Below are positions 23,701-34,809 of a DNA stretch of 64,000 nucleotides, in pieces (the stretch's first letter is position 1; each line of letters starts with the position of its first letter). Position numbers and translations under genes: made by a program. Origin of the DNA: Mytilus trossulus. Taxonomy: Eukaryota; Mollusca; Bivalvia; Mytilida; Mytilidae. The stretch lies in assembly GCF_036588685.1 (NCBI RefSeq), contig NC_086381.1, forward strand, positions 48,297,431 through 48,361,430. The letters run 5' to 3'. The notes beneath the pieces were generated by a model. That model saw only the letters and a list, made by a program, of their open reading frames with translations, ran no database searches and was not told where the DNA came from.

Positions 23701-24855
23701 ATATTTCTGCTTGTTCTTACTTTTATACGAACTCGGACATCCACATTTGATAATTGTTAATGGACCATTTAAAACAAATTGCCCACTAGGTCTATATATT
23801 TAATTTTATGTACCAATCATCCTTTAGTCTTAAATCTACCAATCCAAGAAGACTGCATTGCTATATATATTAAAATCAGCCATTTTGTCTTCAGTTAAAA
23901 TAGTGAAAATTATACCTTAAGCTGACTTGTGCTGAAAATTGCAACATACCGTTATTTGGATAAAGAACGGACTGGTTCACAGTGTTCCGACAGCACAAAA
24001 CAGGTATTTACGTTTGGTGAAATCTCTTCCATTTCAAGTTAAACAAGCTTTTGTAGAATAAAAAGTACATTCTGCAGGGGTTCGACTGTTAAAATAGGTC
24101 CAGAAGTAATTATTTCATACAAAAATGCACCAAATATTTATCACATTTTGAAAGTAATATTTACGCATAAGAACTATTTAAAACCTGCTGATCTGTCACC
24201 ACAAATTGATGTATCCTTTCACCTGATAATTTCTTTTTCAATATATGCATTACATGATCTTGAGGGTAGCCTTTAAATTTGTAAAAAAACAAAATTGGGA
24301 ATCAATTGTCAGAGTTCGTATATCATATATGTATTTTTAAAGTTACTATACAAATATGATGTGGTTGAACCTCAGAGAGAGAACTTGATGGAAAGAATGA
24401 TAACATTGATAAAATAATGCTTAATAACATCAATTAACTTAACATATTATCTAATGATATGCATTAAGCAAATATTATTTCACTATCAAAATCTTTTTTT
24501 ATTTTATTTTAGGATAAAAAAGAATCATTCACACCGCCTTCATTCAAAACATCCTTCATCAAAGACTATTGATAGTGATAAAGCATATGCTGAAATCAGA
24601 AAGCCAGATACAGATCTCAAGCCCATTTCGAACATTTACAGTGTACAGACACAATCGGAATATGATCACATTAATCATTGCAAAAATGGGACAGAAAATA
24701 AAAATGGAAATATTTATGACATTAATAATTCTATTGAAGAAAGTGAAGATCACTATGATCATACAAATACAAAGGAACATGACAAACAGTTTGCTGTTAA
24801 CTCGGGAGATTATGTGCAAATATCAGTTCGTATAAACGAGGTGTCTCCCTTATGA
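14687..24855 (+). CDS. CTLD/WSC single-pass receptor, copy 2 (9 exons)
   Basis: Exons: 14687-14741, 17589-17756, 18549-18658, 19118-19259, 20195-20314, 20720-20905, 22082-22234, 22626-22701, 24513-24855. Phases match at every junction and the sum of 1353 nt gives 450 aa plus TGA. Parts: signal peptide MYFLWSLTIFCVYIVDSK, first CTLD half (SFTWMQAKSSC, PWIEYLG), WSC domain starting at the typical YLGCF (74-158), second CTLD half (GNCLTM, W, two more Cys; 159-198), second CTLD (199-296), very short stem, TM helix (314-335), and a 114-residue tail with Tyr at 362, 379, 387, 405, 418 and 437. It is a tandem paralogue of the upstream gene with the same exon order and phases but without the 69-nt stem exon. 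The acceptor at 22081 has a poor pyrimidine tract. Function is inferred as a cell-surface lectin-like receptor. Confidence 0.85.
15078..15350 (+). repeat. Dispersed repeat B
   Basis: AATCAAAAGCTCAAACACAT, GAATGGATAACAACTGTAAT and GACCTGGTTTAATAGCTG match the family. Confidence 0.6.
15375..15700. mobile_element. Foldback element, uninterrupted copy
   Basis: Arms GTCTATTCGAAATAACAT and ATGTTATTTCTTCATAGAC enclose TGCACACTGTTAAATAACCC and GTTATTCAGTGTGCA. The left flank to 15375 (GATGTAACGGGTCTTCTGAT, GTGACCGTGACGTCATCAAC) matches the reverse-orientation copy near 29.9-30.0 kb. Confidence 0.65.
15905..16035 (+). repeat. Repeat A
   Basis: GGGGTCCTTTATAGCTTGTT, CCTTGACCTATAATGG and ACCACATCTTCCTATATCT. 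Confidence 0.65.
17843..18130 (+). repeat. Dispersed repeat B
   Basis: CAATTACCGAACTCCAAGGA, ATCAACTGTCATACTCCTGA and TTGTATAGCTAGCTTAAC. In intron 2 of receptor copy 2. Confidence 0.6.
18549..19259 (+). CDS. WSC domain of receptor copy 2 (two exons)
   Basis: Exons 18549-18658 and 19118-19259. With the last base of the preceding exon the domain begins YLGCF, the standard WSC opening. It then shows CLQIC, YQYIGIQ, TRCICP, a CxxxxxC pair, a Cys in the CGG position and a closing YAVYKK. Eight cysteines are present, but none precedes the final VYKK, unlike copy 1. Confidence 0.78.
21365..21560 (-). repeat. Repeat A, reverse
   Basis: AGATATAAGAAGATGTGGTA, ACCATTATAGGTCAAAGTAC and GGGAAAACCAGCGGTCTAAT. 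Confidence 0.65.
22352..22480. repeat. TAA microsatellite and dispersed motif
   Basis: TAATAATAATAATAATGATT followed by GGTTGTTGGTTGCTTAACGT and AGTGGCAAATATTTCAT, a phrase common in mussel repeats. Confidence 0.45.
24513..24855 (+). CDS. Cytoplasmic-tail exon, receptor copy 2
   Basis: Begins with G completing the split Arg codon, then a basic stretch (IKKNHSHRLHSK), then tyrosine motifs KAYAEI, NIYSVQ (YxxQ type), SEYDHI (fits ITIM), NIYDIN, HYDHT and GDYVQI, ending at TGA. Tyrosine spacing does not fit a canonical ITAM. The exon is single and large, as in copy 1. An overlapping minus-strand frame is a shadow. Confidence 0.85.
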
Positions 24856-26620
24856 AGCGTATTTGTATTTTAATGATACAAAGTATACAAACATATCGAA
24901 ACAGGTCTTAAGTAACATGTTGATGACTTTATACTTTATGATCAGTTTGGGCCGCTAAGCTCTGATTCGTTTATTACCAGAGCATTTAATAGATCATTTA
25001 TTCTGACCAAAAGTAAACGTTTTACAGCTTCATTTGATAAATATGGTTTCCAACGATATTCTTTTATTCAAATTAAACCCAAGCGCTAGCTACATTTTTA
25101 TAGTTATTGGCATAATTTTGTGTTAAACTGAAAATTTAAATACAGTAACTTCAAATGTAACATTGAACACGAAAAAGTATTCATACAGGATACAAAATTA
25201 TATAAAACTGGAAGCTTTGCATCGTCTGTCGAAAATACCATACGTGGTCCTGACTGTCCTTTAAAAGTACGAAACTTTAAAAAAAAAATGGTTTTGTAAT
25301 TGTCAGTAATTTGACTCGCAGTATTATTCTTTTCTTTTATATTCATCTATATTTTAGAGTGATTTTGTCTTATACACATGTATAATGATAAAAGCACTTA
25401 CTTTTCTATCATCATAAGTTTTATTATCGTTAACCTAAAACGTTGGTGTGAATCTTAACAAGGGGACATTTGTCATTGCTCTTTTTAAATTCCTTAGAAT
25501 CAATGGCTTATCAAAGGCGTAATCTTGCAAATCATAAAAAAGGTTTTGTTATTACTTCATGGTTAATCCATAGTCCACTTTTTAATTACAATCGATGCAA
25601 TTTGGAAGACAAAATAGTCGTAATAGGTTTAAGATATACGATACAATCATATCATTTCCCCCTGCATTACATGAACTAAGCGTGATTTTCATTCTTTTAT
25701 TTGCGCTTACTTAAACAGGACACGTGTCCTACCAAATAGAAGGTAAACTGTTGAAAACATGTATACACTTTGGATAATATTATAAAAACATGTATTAGCT
25801 TTATTCTTCAATATGTAATTCACACATTCAATGATTTAGACTTTTGATTATTATTCGATGTAATATCAAATAAATTATGGTTGACACTTAAATACAGCTC
25901 AAGACGACAATGCGTATTGTTTTTTGTTTTTTTCAGTTCCCTGGAACTTTCTTTTTTATGCCAAATATTAATCAATTAATAACTGATTGTTAATCAACCG
26001 GAATTTTTTTATCGTACATAAAACAAATGTTTGAAAAAGGATCAAATACATTGACGACGGTAAATCTACTATACAGCGATATGTTTGAAAAAATTACAGA
26101 ATAATAGTTTTATTTATCATATGGTTTAGAAGTCATATCTGATCCCTTGTGTATCAATCAACTAGAAATCTTTCTTTCGTTTATGTAAGCCGCTGTTTCT
26201 TTAAGGAAACGTTTCCTCGATAACGCCAAAATACAGAAAACGATTTATATTTATCTATATAAACACGACGGGTGACACTAGTTGAGTAGTAACATGTTAT
26301 CCGACCACTGAACTTGACTTTTGTTGATTGAGTTTTCTGTATATTGATGTATAGACTGTTTGATCTTCATCAGGTAATGCATGGTAAAAATTTAAATAAT
26401 TTAATTTACACTATTTTGGAAATATATAAAGGTGGATTATAAATCGTACATACATAGCAATGTGTACAATTTATGTTATCTAACAGATATGTAAAAAAAA
26501 AATGAATCCTGGTATATTTGATGAGAATTGTAAAAAAAAATCAGTGTTTTTATGACCAAGACCTCCGTATTTCAAATACACACACACTACAAAAAGAATT
26601 AAATACGGATATAACCGACG
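24856..26620. other. Spacer after receptor copy 2
   Basis: AT-rich; I found neither exons nor repeats I can name. Short open frames at 25104-25346 (-) and 25470-25679 (+) have no features of coding sequence. Confidence 0.4.
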
Positions 26621-26639
26621 AAATTATGATGAACTCTAT

Positions 26640-26760
26640 AGGGGGCATATATATATGACATTATAAGGCGTGGTTTTCAACATTCAATTCAGAGGGTCGC
26701 TAACTTTAAAACCAGGTTTAATCCACCATAGTTTACATAATGAAATGCCTTTACAAAGGG
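26640..26760 (-). repeat. Repeat B fragment, reverse
   Basis: AAAACCAGGTTTAATCCACC, then ATAATGAAATGCCTTTACAA, the complement of the end of repeat B. Confidence 0.45.
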
Positions 26761-27599
26761 AGGAATATGAAAGTTGTTTTCCCTTCGTTTGTTGTGATTG
26801 AGCTCTTGATTATTCAATTTGATAAAGGACTATCCGTTTTGAATTTTCGAGAAGTTCTGTCTTTTTGTTATTTTACTTTTCATCAGATTAAATTTCAAGT
26901 AGACATAATGGAATATACAGAGTTAAAAACAGGGTAAAACACGGAGAAAGACACGATAAACATTACCTTCTAAAGCTCTGATCACTCTTCAGACACTTTC
27001 AAAGATATGTTACTTAGCTTGAGTTAAATAAATGGAACAGTAGTTTAAATGTGTACAAAACTCATTTATCAAGACAGGCTTTTATTAGGAATGCTTTTAC
27101 TCATAAAGGAGCGAGACTTCGCGTGTCCACTGGAAAACATCTCTATCTATCATGTATGCAGTACACAACTTTCTAAACCTGACAAAATTCCTCGATAGTA
27201 ATGTGATGCAGATTGAAAATTGAGGGTTTGGTTAAATACTATGAAAACATGTCTCTTTTTGAGTCAATGCCTTCAATAATTTGCTGGGAAGTGTTTGTGT
27301 TAAAATGTATAATTGCTAGTTAAATCTCAATACATGTAATCAATTGAACCTATAGATTTTTTTCAAACTATTAGATCGGTCCTAGCATTTTTCTGAAAAC
27401 ATTTCACAATCTGAGATATATTATCGCTATGAGTTGGGCTGACTGATGGTGAGTTGACAAAATTCACACCGTTTGTAAAAAATCTAGACTGCAGTTGGCA
27501 ATCGTAAAAGATTTAAAAAAAAGTTTGTCTATTTATTTGTCTCAAAGTCACTTGAAATAAATGCATCAAAATATATTAAAGAATATTGAAGAACTATTT

Positions 27600-27735
27600 A
27601 AAAAAAGTAGAATAACAAAAATAACAAACTCCAAGGAAAATTCATAGCAGAAATCCATAATCAAATAGTAAAATCAAACGCATATACACATCAAACGAAT
27701 GGAAAACTGTCATATTCCTTGCTTGCTTAAAATCA
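27600..27735 (+). repeat. Repeat B fragment
   Basis: ACAAACTCCAAGGAAAATTC and ACACATCAAACGAATGGAAA, TGTCATATTCCTTGCTTG. Confidence 0.55.
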
Positions 27736-28479
27736 GTTTCTGGATATTCATTTCCTTAATCAGCTTGTGTGTCAGTTTTTAAAGAGGTTCGTTTTTGCAC
27801 AAATTTAACAGTCGAGAACATACTGTTCATTGTTCATGGTCACCTTGATTTAATGGTTCATGTTAATTATATATATTATTTGTGTATAAGTTCTGGTATG
27901 AAAAGATAAATATTTGAATACGAAGTTGATATTGGATGTATTAATTATGCCTTAATTTGTGGATGGATGATCGAAGGTTATTTGAGACACATCAAATAAT
28001 ATCAAACCTTTTCTACGATAATCAAGATTTAACCAAATGTTCATCTCCATTACAACAAGACCGTTAATTTTGCTTTGTATCATTTTATCCTTTTCGAGGA
28101 GAAACAACATTTCTTGCACTTTTTTCGCTGCAATATATCTGACTTCCTGCCTTTGATAGTTTAAAGTTCATTGATGTCTACCCCACACATCATACTACTG
28201 CTACTGATTAAACTAAATATAAATAATTTCTAAATTCGTTATAATCTAATTTTGGTATTAGCAGTATAAGATTTATTTTGAGGCATTTTCAGGATAAAGT
28301 CATCGTGTTTTTAAAAAGAATCTACAGAAGTCAGGAAATTTACATGTATATACATTCAGGACAGCTAGAGACAATGATAATGTGGGATGGATAAGAAACA
28401 GTGTGTATACTAGATGATACGATGAATCACATTTTTATCATGCTAGTTCATAGGGTAAAAGTAAAAAAAGGTAAAACAG

Positions 28480-29110
28480 GCTGACATTAATGTTTACCCT
28501 AACTCACAACTTATTTCAATTCAGAGCTGAACGGTGTGTTCAATTACTCAAAAAAGGTACATCATTCGCAATGTATAGCTGTAAATACCAATTCATTATA
28601 CTTAAATTTTAACCTAACCGGGAATAAACACAGAACCTTCCCATCTTGAGAACCTACTCACAAGGAAGCTATTAAACCAAGAGTTCCAAATGGTGAAGTT
28701 GAAGTCATCCCTTCGGAAATTTTACGGACGCCATCACGAGTTGGTTGATCATTGTGGAATAACCGTTTTACAGATGATATCAGAAATGTTCATTATGTCG
28801 TAACTACAATACTCTTCCCTTTTCACCAAAATGACCTACTGAATTAGACTATTAACCGGATTTGTAATAATGCTAGAACCACGACAGGTGCCTAAAGCGG
28901 AGCAGGATCTGCTTATCCTTCCAGAGCACCTGATATCACCCCAAGTTTGTGGTGGGGTAAGTGTTACTTAGTCTTTAGTTTTCTATGATGTGTCATCTGT
29001 ACTTTTATTTGTCTGTTTGTCTTTTTATTTTTAGCCATGGCGTTGTCAGTTTATTTTCTATCTAAGAGTTTGACTCTCCCTCTGGTTTCTTTTGTCACTC
29101 TTCGAGAAAT
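28480..29110 (+). repeat. Dispersed mussel repeat with GGAGCAGGATCTGCTTATCC
   Basis: Contains AAGGAAGCTATTAAACCAAG, GGACGCCATCACGAGTTGGT, GGAGCAGGATCTGCTTATCC, TTTTTAGCCATGGCGTTGTC and GAGTTTGACTCTCCCTCTGG, wording I recall as highly repeated in Mytilus. Frames are broken. Possible 3' part of a retrotransposon. Confidence 0.5.
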
Positions 29111-29204
29111 GAATGCCAACAAAAGATAACTGATTTTATTGATGTGCTGCTAAAACATTATTTTCCCACCAGTAAAAATGTTGGCCTTATTTTTATAACT
29201 AAGG

Positions 29205-30050
29205 AATGACTGTAATATTTTTTCTGTCTATGAAGAAATAACATAAAAAAATTGGTGCACACTGAAAAACGAACGTAGCGGGTTATTTAAGGTAGATTGA
29301 TGGTATACCGCCATCTTGGATTGTACAATCACAGTACAAAATCGGTCTAGTTATTTGCCCAAATCAGCAAATTTGGAAACAGATTGGCAATTTTATGGTT
29401 AACAAATATCAAACTCTTTGGTATTAAAAATCATTTTTTGCAAATGAGACATTAAAGGGGAGATAACTCTTTTAGTACAAAATTTATTCTAGGCTAATAG
29501 GGAAATTTTTTATTTTTACTTGTGGAAAGAAAACAAATTTGGTGACACCCTGTTTTCTTTTTATTTTCTTAAAGTATATTATGACACCTATCTTCTCACA
29601 ATTTATTTCAAAATTTTATTTCATAGAACTTTTTTTTTGCACTCTTATGTGTTTTTCCATGAACAAACTAACCAAATTTAGGCAATTTTCAACGACTCAT
29701 AGCTTGAAAAATAGCACGGTGACCCGTACTTTTTATTATATTTTTGAAAACAGCATAGTAAAATCTTCATTTTGGCAAATTATAAGAAAATTCTGTCTCA
29801 AAAAACATTTACTTATGATCTACCTTAACAGTGTGCACCACATTTTGTGTGTTATTTCGAATAGACAGAAAAATGATTACAGTCATTTCTTATAATTTAA
29901 TTCTAAATTCCATTTTAAACTGTAGAAAACCATGAAAAAACATTGATGATGTCACGGTCACATGACTTAATTATGTCTATGGGCTCATAACAAAAAAACT
30001 TCAGCCAATCAGAAGACATGTTACATCCAAAATTAAATTATTAAATATTG
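29205..30050. mobile_element. Foldback element split by a TTAA element
   Basis: Outer parts (29205-29290 and 29825-30050) are the reverse complement of 15375-15700: GTCTATGAAGAAATAACATA, TGCACACTG, CAGTGTGCACCAC, TTCGAATAGACAG. The continuous site of the other copy shows where the insert entered. Confidence 0.65.
29287..29828. mobile_element. TTAA-flanked element, 534 bp
   Basis: TTAA at both sides (29287-29290, 29825-29828), inner ends GGTAGAT and ATCTACC inverted. Shares GCCATCTTGGATTGT and CACGGTGACCCG with the 13.2 kb element, so the same family. Confidence 0.7.
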
Positions 30051-30159
30051 ACACAAGCAGATCTATTTTTATTCAGACATAAATAATCTAAAATTTAGAC
30101 ATCGAATGTATAAAAGCTGCAAATGAATATAGTATGATTTAATAAGCTGTTTAAGAAGA

Positions 30160-30445
30160 ATATACATTTCATAAAGCTGCATAAGAATGTTGTAAAAAAT
30201 ATAAAAGCTGCATAAGAATGTTATAAAAATATAAAACTGCATAGAAATATAATATAATGTATGAAGCTGCATAAGAATGTAATAAAAAATATAAAACTGC
30301 ATAGGAATGTTCTACAAATATGAAGCTGCATAAGAATGTAATAAAAAATGTAAAGCTGCATAGGAATGTTATACAAATATAAAGCTGCATAGAAATATAA
30401 AATAATTTATGAAGCTGCATAAGAGTATTTTTCAAGTATTAAAAG
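30160..30445. repeat. Minisatellite, unit about 29 bp
   Basis: About ten units of the type AAAGCTGCATAAGAATGTTA plus TAAAAATAT. Overlapping minus-strand frames rich in YFYNILMQL are products of the repeat, not genes. Confidence 0.8.
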
Positions 30446-30639
30446 CTGAAAAGGAGTTTTGCACAACAGTCTTTCTAAAATTATAACTTATTAGAAATAC
30501 AGGGCGTTTCATTTCATAGATTTACATTTAAGTTTATAAAAGTCTCAACCATACAACAACCAACATATACAAATCAAAACAAATATAATCTATAAACATA
30601 TAACATGTGATAGAGATCAATTAATGAAAAAAAATAATG

Positions 30640-32280
30640 ATTCACTCTGTTAAAATGTTATTGCACATTTTGACAACATATCATAATATATTACTACTGA
30701 TTGTTACTTTGTGTAATAAGAATAATAGAAGAAAACAAGAAATGGTTATAAAGAAATGTTTCTGTTTTGATCCCAAGAACAAGACTAGAAATGGACAATA
30801 TAATAAATTTCAAAATATTTTAACAAAAAAAAAACACAAATAAACTTTTAAAAGAAATAAAAATTAACTAGGATTGCACATAAGAAAAATTAACAAAATC
30901 AAAATAAAATTCAACTAAACAGCAAATGATGATAACAAACTTTTATGTATTACTTCAACACAATAATGTTATGGTCAATTGTGTTGGCAACATGGTCTAT
31001 AACAAACACTTTTGGTCTACCATTGTGAAAAAGCTTTGTTGGTCCCATGTGTATTTCTCCTGAATCCATTGTTATAAAATAAACAGCTATTTTATTGATA
31101 AGAAAAAGATATATTTCTATAAGTTTGCATATAAATATATCTTGTACTTGTGTTTTAAGTAAGAGCTTACCATCTAGACACATTTTGGAAGCTGGTATGT
31201 TTATGAGCTTTAAAATTCTACTCATTATAAAGAATCTCCCTTTGTGTTGACAGACCTTAATATCCATATTTCAAGACATAAGAAATGTCTGGGCCTATAA
31301 TTAAATACATTAAAGCATTTTAAATTAAGTGTAAGCAAGACACATGTTGTAAATCTGGCATAAACACAATGCCTGGAGTGTAAAGTATTTCATGTATTAT
31401 AACATAGAAATTGTGACCTCACACTTGTATACTTGTGCATAAAATATTTAACAAGTACAATGTTTTCTTCATTTTTTTCGCCTGTTCTTGGCAAAACAAA
31501 CAGAAAAAGTTTGACAAAGTTAGAAAATACTCTTCACAACAAGCATACAAATAGAATGACCTACAATTAGTGCACAATTCCAGGGTAAATTTAGGATTAC
31601 TTTGGAAGAAACCTTTCAAAAAAAAGAAATTTTAGAAGTTGTGAGTTTATAATAAATATTTCAAAATTTCAGCAAAAAACTTTTTCCAGCTAATGACAGA
31701 TTTTCTATAATACATGTTATATGTACCTTCCTGCTTTCAGATTTAAAATATGTAAAGTTGTACTGCACTGGTAAAATTTTCATTACATGTTATAATCTTC
31801 CACATGGCAAAACAGTGAAACAAGGTTTATATATAAGGGAATATCCTGATGTAACAATATGTGTATATTCTTTCCCCTAAAATCTTAGAAGCATAATAGA
31901 TATGACAAAAACAAGGCTAAGGTATTAAAGTCTTAACTATAAGTGAAGCAAATGTTTAAAAACGATTTATATGTTCTGCCTAAGTGAAATGTAACCTTCT
32001 CAGACCTAAAACAGTAAATGTAAATGTGATTTACTGAGCAGTTAAACTTAGAAGGATTTTTCTCATCAAAATAAAAGCTGGAAATGTATGAACTGGAAGC
32101 CAATGACTATAATATGAATAAAAAAAATGATATATATAACAGACAAAAACAAAACAGTATCAATTTATGGAATATGCTAAATCAATAATGAATAATATAT
32201 TTAAAAAAATGAGTACATGCAAAGATAATAATTGTCCTAAAACTGTTTCAAAATTAAAATAAATACACTTTAAAAAGCTA
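30640..32280. other. AT-rich spacer
   Basis: No repeat I can name. A 105-codon minus frame at 30950-31267 (MDIKVCQHKGRFFIMSRILK start) has no recognisable domain and no supporting splice structure. Confidence 0.3.
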
Positions 32281-32289
32281 TCAACTATC

Positions 32290-32345
32290 TAGTGGCTCTA
32301 AAGATCCTGTGTCGCTCACCTTCATGTCCAACACTAGCTATGTTT
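32290..32345. repeat. 5' end fragment of the Helitron-like repeat
   Basis: GGCTCTAAAGATCCTGTGTC and GCTCACCTT match the start of the complete copies at 33.0 and 48.4 kb. Confidence 0.5.
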
Positions 32346-33034
32346 TGGTAATTCATCAAGAAATGATAATAACTCTTAAAGAAATAATTGACAATTTCAG
32401 TCATGTTGAAATAACTGTAGAACTTGTCCTGCTATCAGTTTTCCTTTTTAACATTTTTATCTACATCTTTATTTATTAAACAGAACAATATAGTATGTGT
32501 TCTGGCTAAGGGTAATTAAAAAAGAAATTGTCAACAGAAGATATGTTAATCAATAAATTAGTTATTTATCAAGTTGAATACATGTCAAAGTAAAAAAAAG
32601 TAGAATTCACATGTGAATTGTCACATTATTGGTCGAACAGTTCTGTGTTTTTCCTGAATTTTTAAGTTTTTGTCTTATCATGCTTACAAGATTAGACTTT
32701 AATAATTTGACAAAAAAGCGATGGCCAAGATTATGAAGTACAATGTAACTTAGTGGGCAATTTGCTTTCAATGAAAACACTATGAACAAATATATGTAAA
32801 TGGCAATGCACATAATATTAATTTTAGCAAATTTTGTTTGATTAAAAGAAAATATGCTAAAAATGCAAAACAAAAATGGACCAAATATATTTTTTTACAA
32901 TCTACCAGATACTTTCCCTTAAACACCAAGGTAACCAAATTGTACCCATTCTACAAAAAAGTGAAGGACATCTGAAGTTTTTCGTGACACCTAAACAATT
33001 CATAAATTAGGTATGTGTCATTATCTTTTTAAAC

Positions 33035-34808
33035 TAGAGTCTCTAAAGAGCCTGTGTCTTTCACCTTGGTATATTTAAATTAAACAAAGGAAGCAGACAG
33101 TTCATGAGAAAATTGTGTTTAGGTGATTGTGATGTGTTTGAACATCTTACTTTACTGAACATTCTTGCTGCTTACAAATATCTTTTTCTATAATGAACTT
33201 GTCCGTGTAGTTTCAGTGGAAAATGTTAGTAAAAATTTACAAATTTTATGAAAATTGTTAAAAATTGATTATACAGGACAATAACTTCTTAGGGGGTCAA
33301 TTGACCATTTTGGTCATTTTGACTTATTTTTTAGTCTTAAATTGCTGTACATTATTGCTGTTTACAGTAATATCTCTATCTATAATAATATTCAAGATAA
33401 TAACACAAAACAGCAAAATTTCCTTAAAATTACCAATTTAGGGGCAGCAACCTAATAACGAGTTGTCCGATTCATCTCAAAATTTCAGGGCAGATAGATC
33501 TTGACCAGATAAACAATTTGACTCTGTCAGATTTGCTCTAAATGCTTTGGATTTTGAGTTATAAGCCAAAAACTGCATTTAACTCCTATTTTCTATTTTT
33601 AGCGGTAGCAGCCATCTTGGTTGGTTTGCCCGGTCACAAAACACAATTATTAAACTAGATAGCCTAATAATGATTCTGGCTATGTTTGGTAAAATTTGGC
33701 TCTATGGTTTCATGGGAGAAGATTTTTGTAAAAGTTAACTAAGATTTACGAAAAAAAGGTTAAAAATTGACTATAAAGGGCAATAACTCCTAAAGGGGTC
33801 AACTGACCATTTTGGTCCTGTTGACTTATTTGAAAATCTTACTTTGCTGTTCACAGTTTATCTCTATCCATAATAATATTCAACATAATATCCCAAAACA
33901 GCAAAATTTCCTTAAAATTACCAATTCAGGGGTAGCAACCCAACAACAGGTTGTCCAATTCATCTTAAAATTTCAGGGCAGATAGATCTTGACCAGATAA
34001 ACAATTTTATCCCTTCTCAGATTTGCTCTAAATGCTTTGGTTATTGAATAATAACCAAAAACTGCATTTAACCTCCATGTTCTATTTTTAGACGTGGCAG
34101 CCATCTTTGTTGGTTGGCCTGGTCAAAAAACACAATTTTTAAACTAGATACATCAATGATGATTGTGGCCAAGATTGGAATAATTTGGCCCTATGGTTTC
34201 AGAGAAGATTTTTGTAAAAGATCATGGAGATTTACGAAAAATGGTTAAAAATTGACTATAAAGGGCAATAACTCCTAAAGTGGTCAACTGACAATTTTGG
34301 TCCTGTTGACTTATTTGTAAATCTTACTTTGCTGAACATTATTGCTCTTTACAGTTTATCTCCATCTATAATAATATTCAAGTTAACCAAAAACAGTAAA
34401 ATTTCCTTATAATTACCAATATAGGGGCTGCAACCCAACAATGGGTTGTCTGATTCATCTGCCAATTTCAGGGCAGGTAGATCTTGACCTGATAAACAAT
34501 TATAGCCCATGTAATATTTGCTCTAAATGCTTTGGTTTTTGAGTTATAAGCCAAAAACTGCATTTTACCCCTATGTTCTATTTTTAGCCATGGGGGCCAT
34601 CTTGGTTGGTTGGCTGGGTAAAAAAACACAAATTGTAAACTAGATACATCAATGATGATTGTGGCCAAGTTTGGTTTAATTTGGCCTAGTAGTTTCAGAG
34701 GAGAAGATTTTTGTAAAAGTTAACAAAGACAGACGACGGATGACGAAGGACGACGGACGCCAAGTGATGAGGAAAGCTCACTTGGCCTTTTGGGCCAGGT
34801 GAGCTAAA
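33035..34808. mobile_element. Helitron-like or pearl-like non-autonomous repeat, copy 1
   Basis: Starts CTCTAAAGAGCCTGTGTC, has three tandem core monomers of about 460 bp (each with GGTCAACTGACCATTTTGG and GCCATCTTGGTTGGTT-like phrases), then an ACGG-rich tract (GACGACGGATGACGAAGGAC) and a terminal hairpin CTCACTTGGCC...GGCCAGGTGAG. This layout recalls bivalve pearl elements. Downstream of the TIR gene. Confidence 0.6.
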
Positions 34809-34809
34809 A

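Noticed and set aside
24559..24835. Overlapping minus and plus frames across the copy 2 tail exon
   Set aside because: Shadows of the spliced receptor tail, which has conserved tyrosine motifs and correct phase.
30069..30435. Minus-strand frames rich in YFYNILMQL
   Set aside because: Translation of a 29-bp minisatellite; two frames are equally open.
30950..31267. Minus-strand 105-codon frame as a gene
   Set aside because: No recognisable domain or splice context, AT-driven composition; kept only as a note in the spacer entry.
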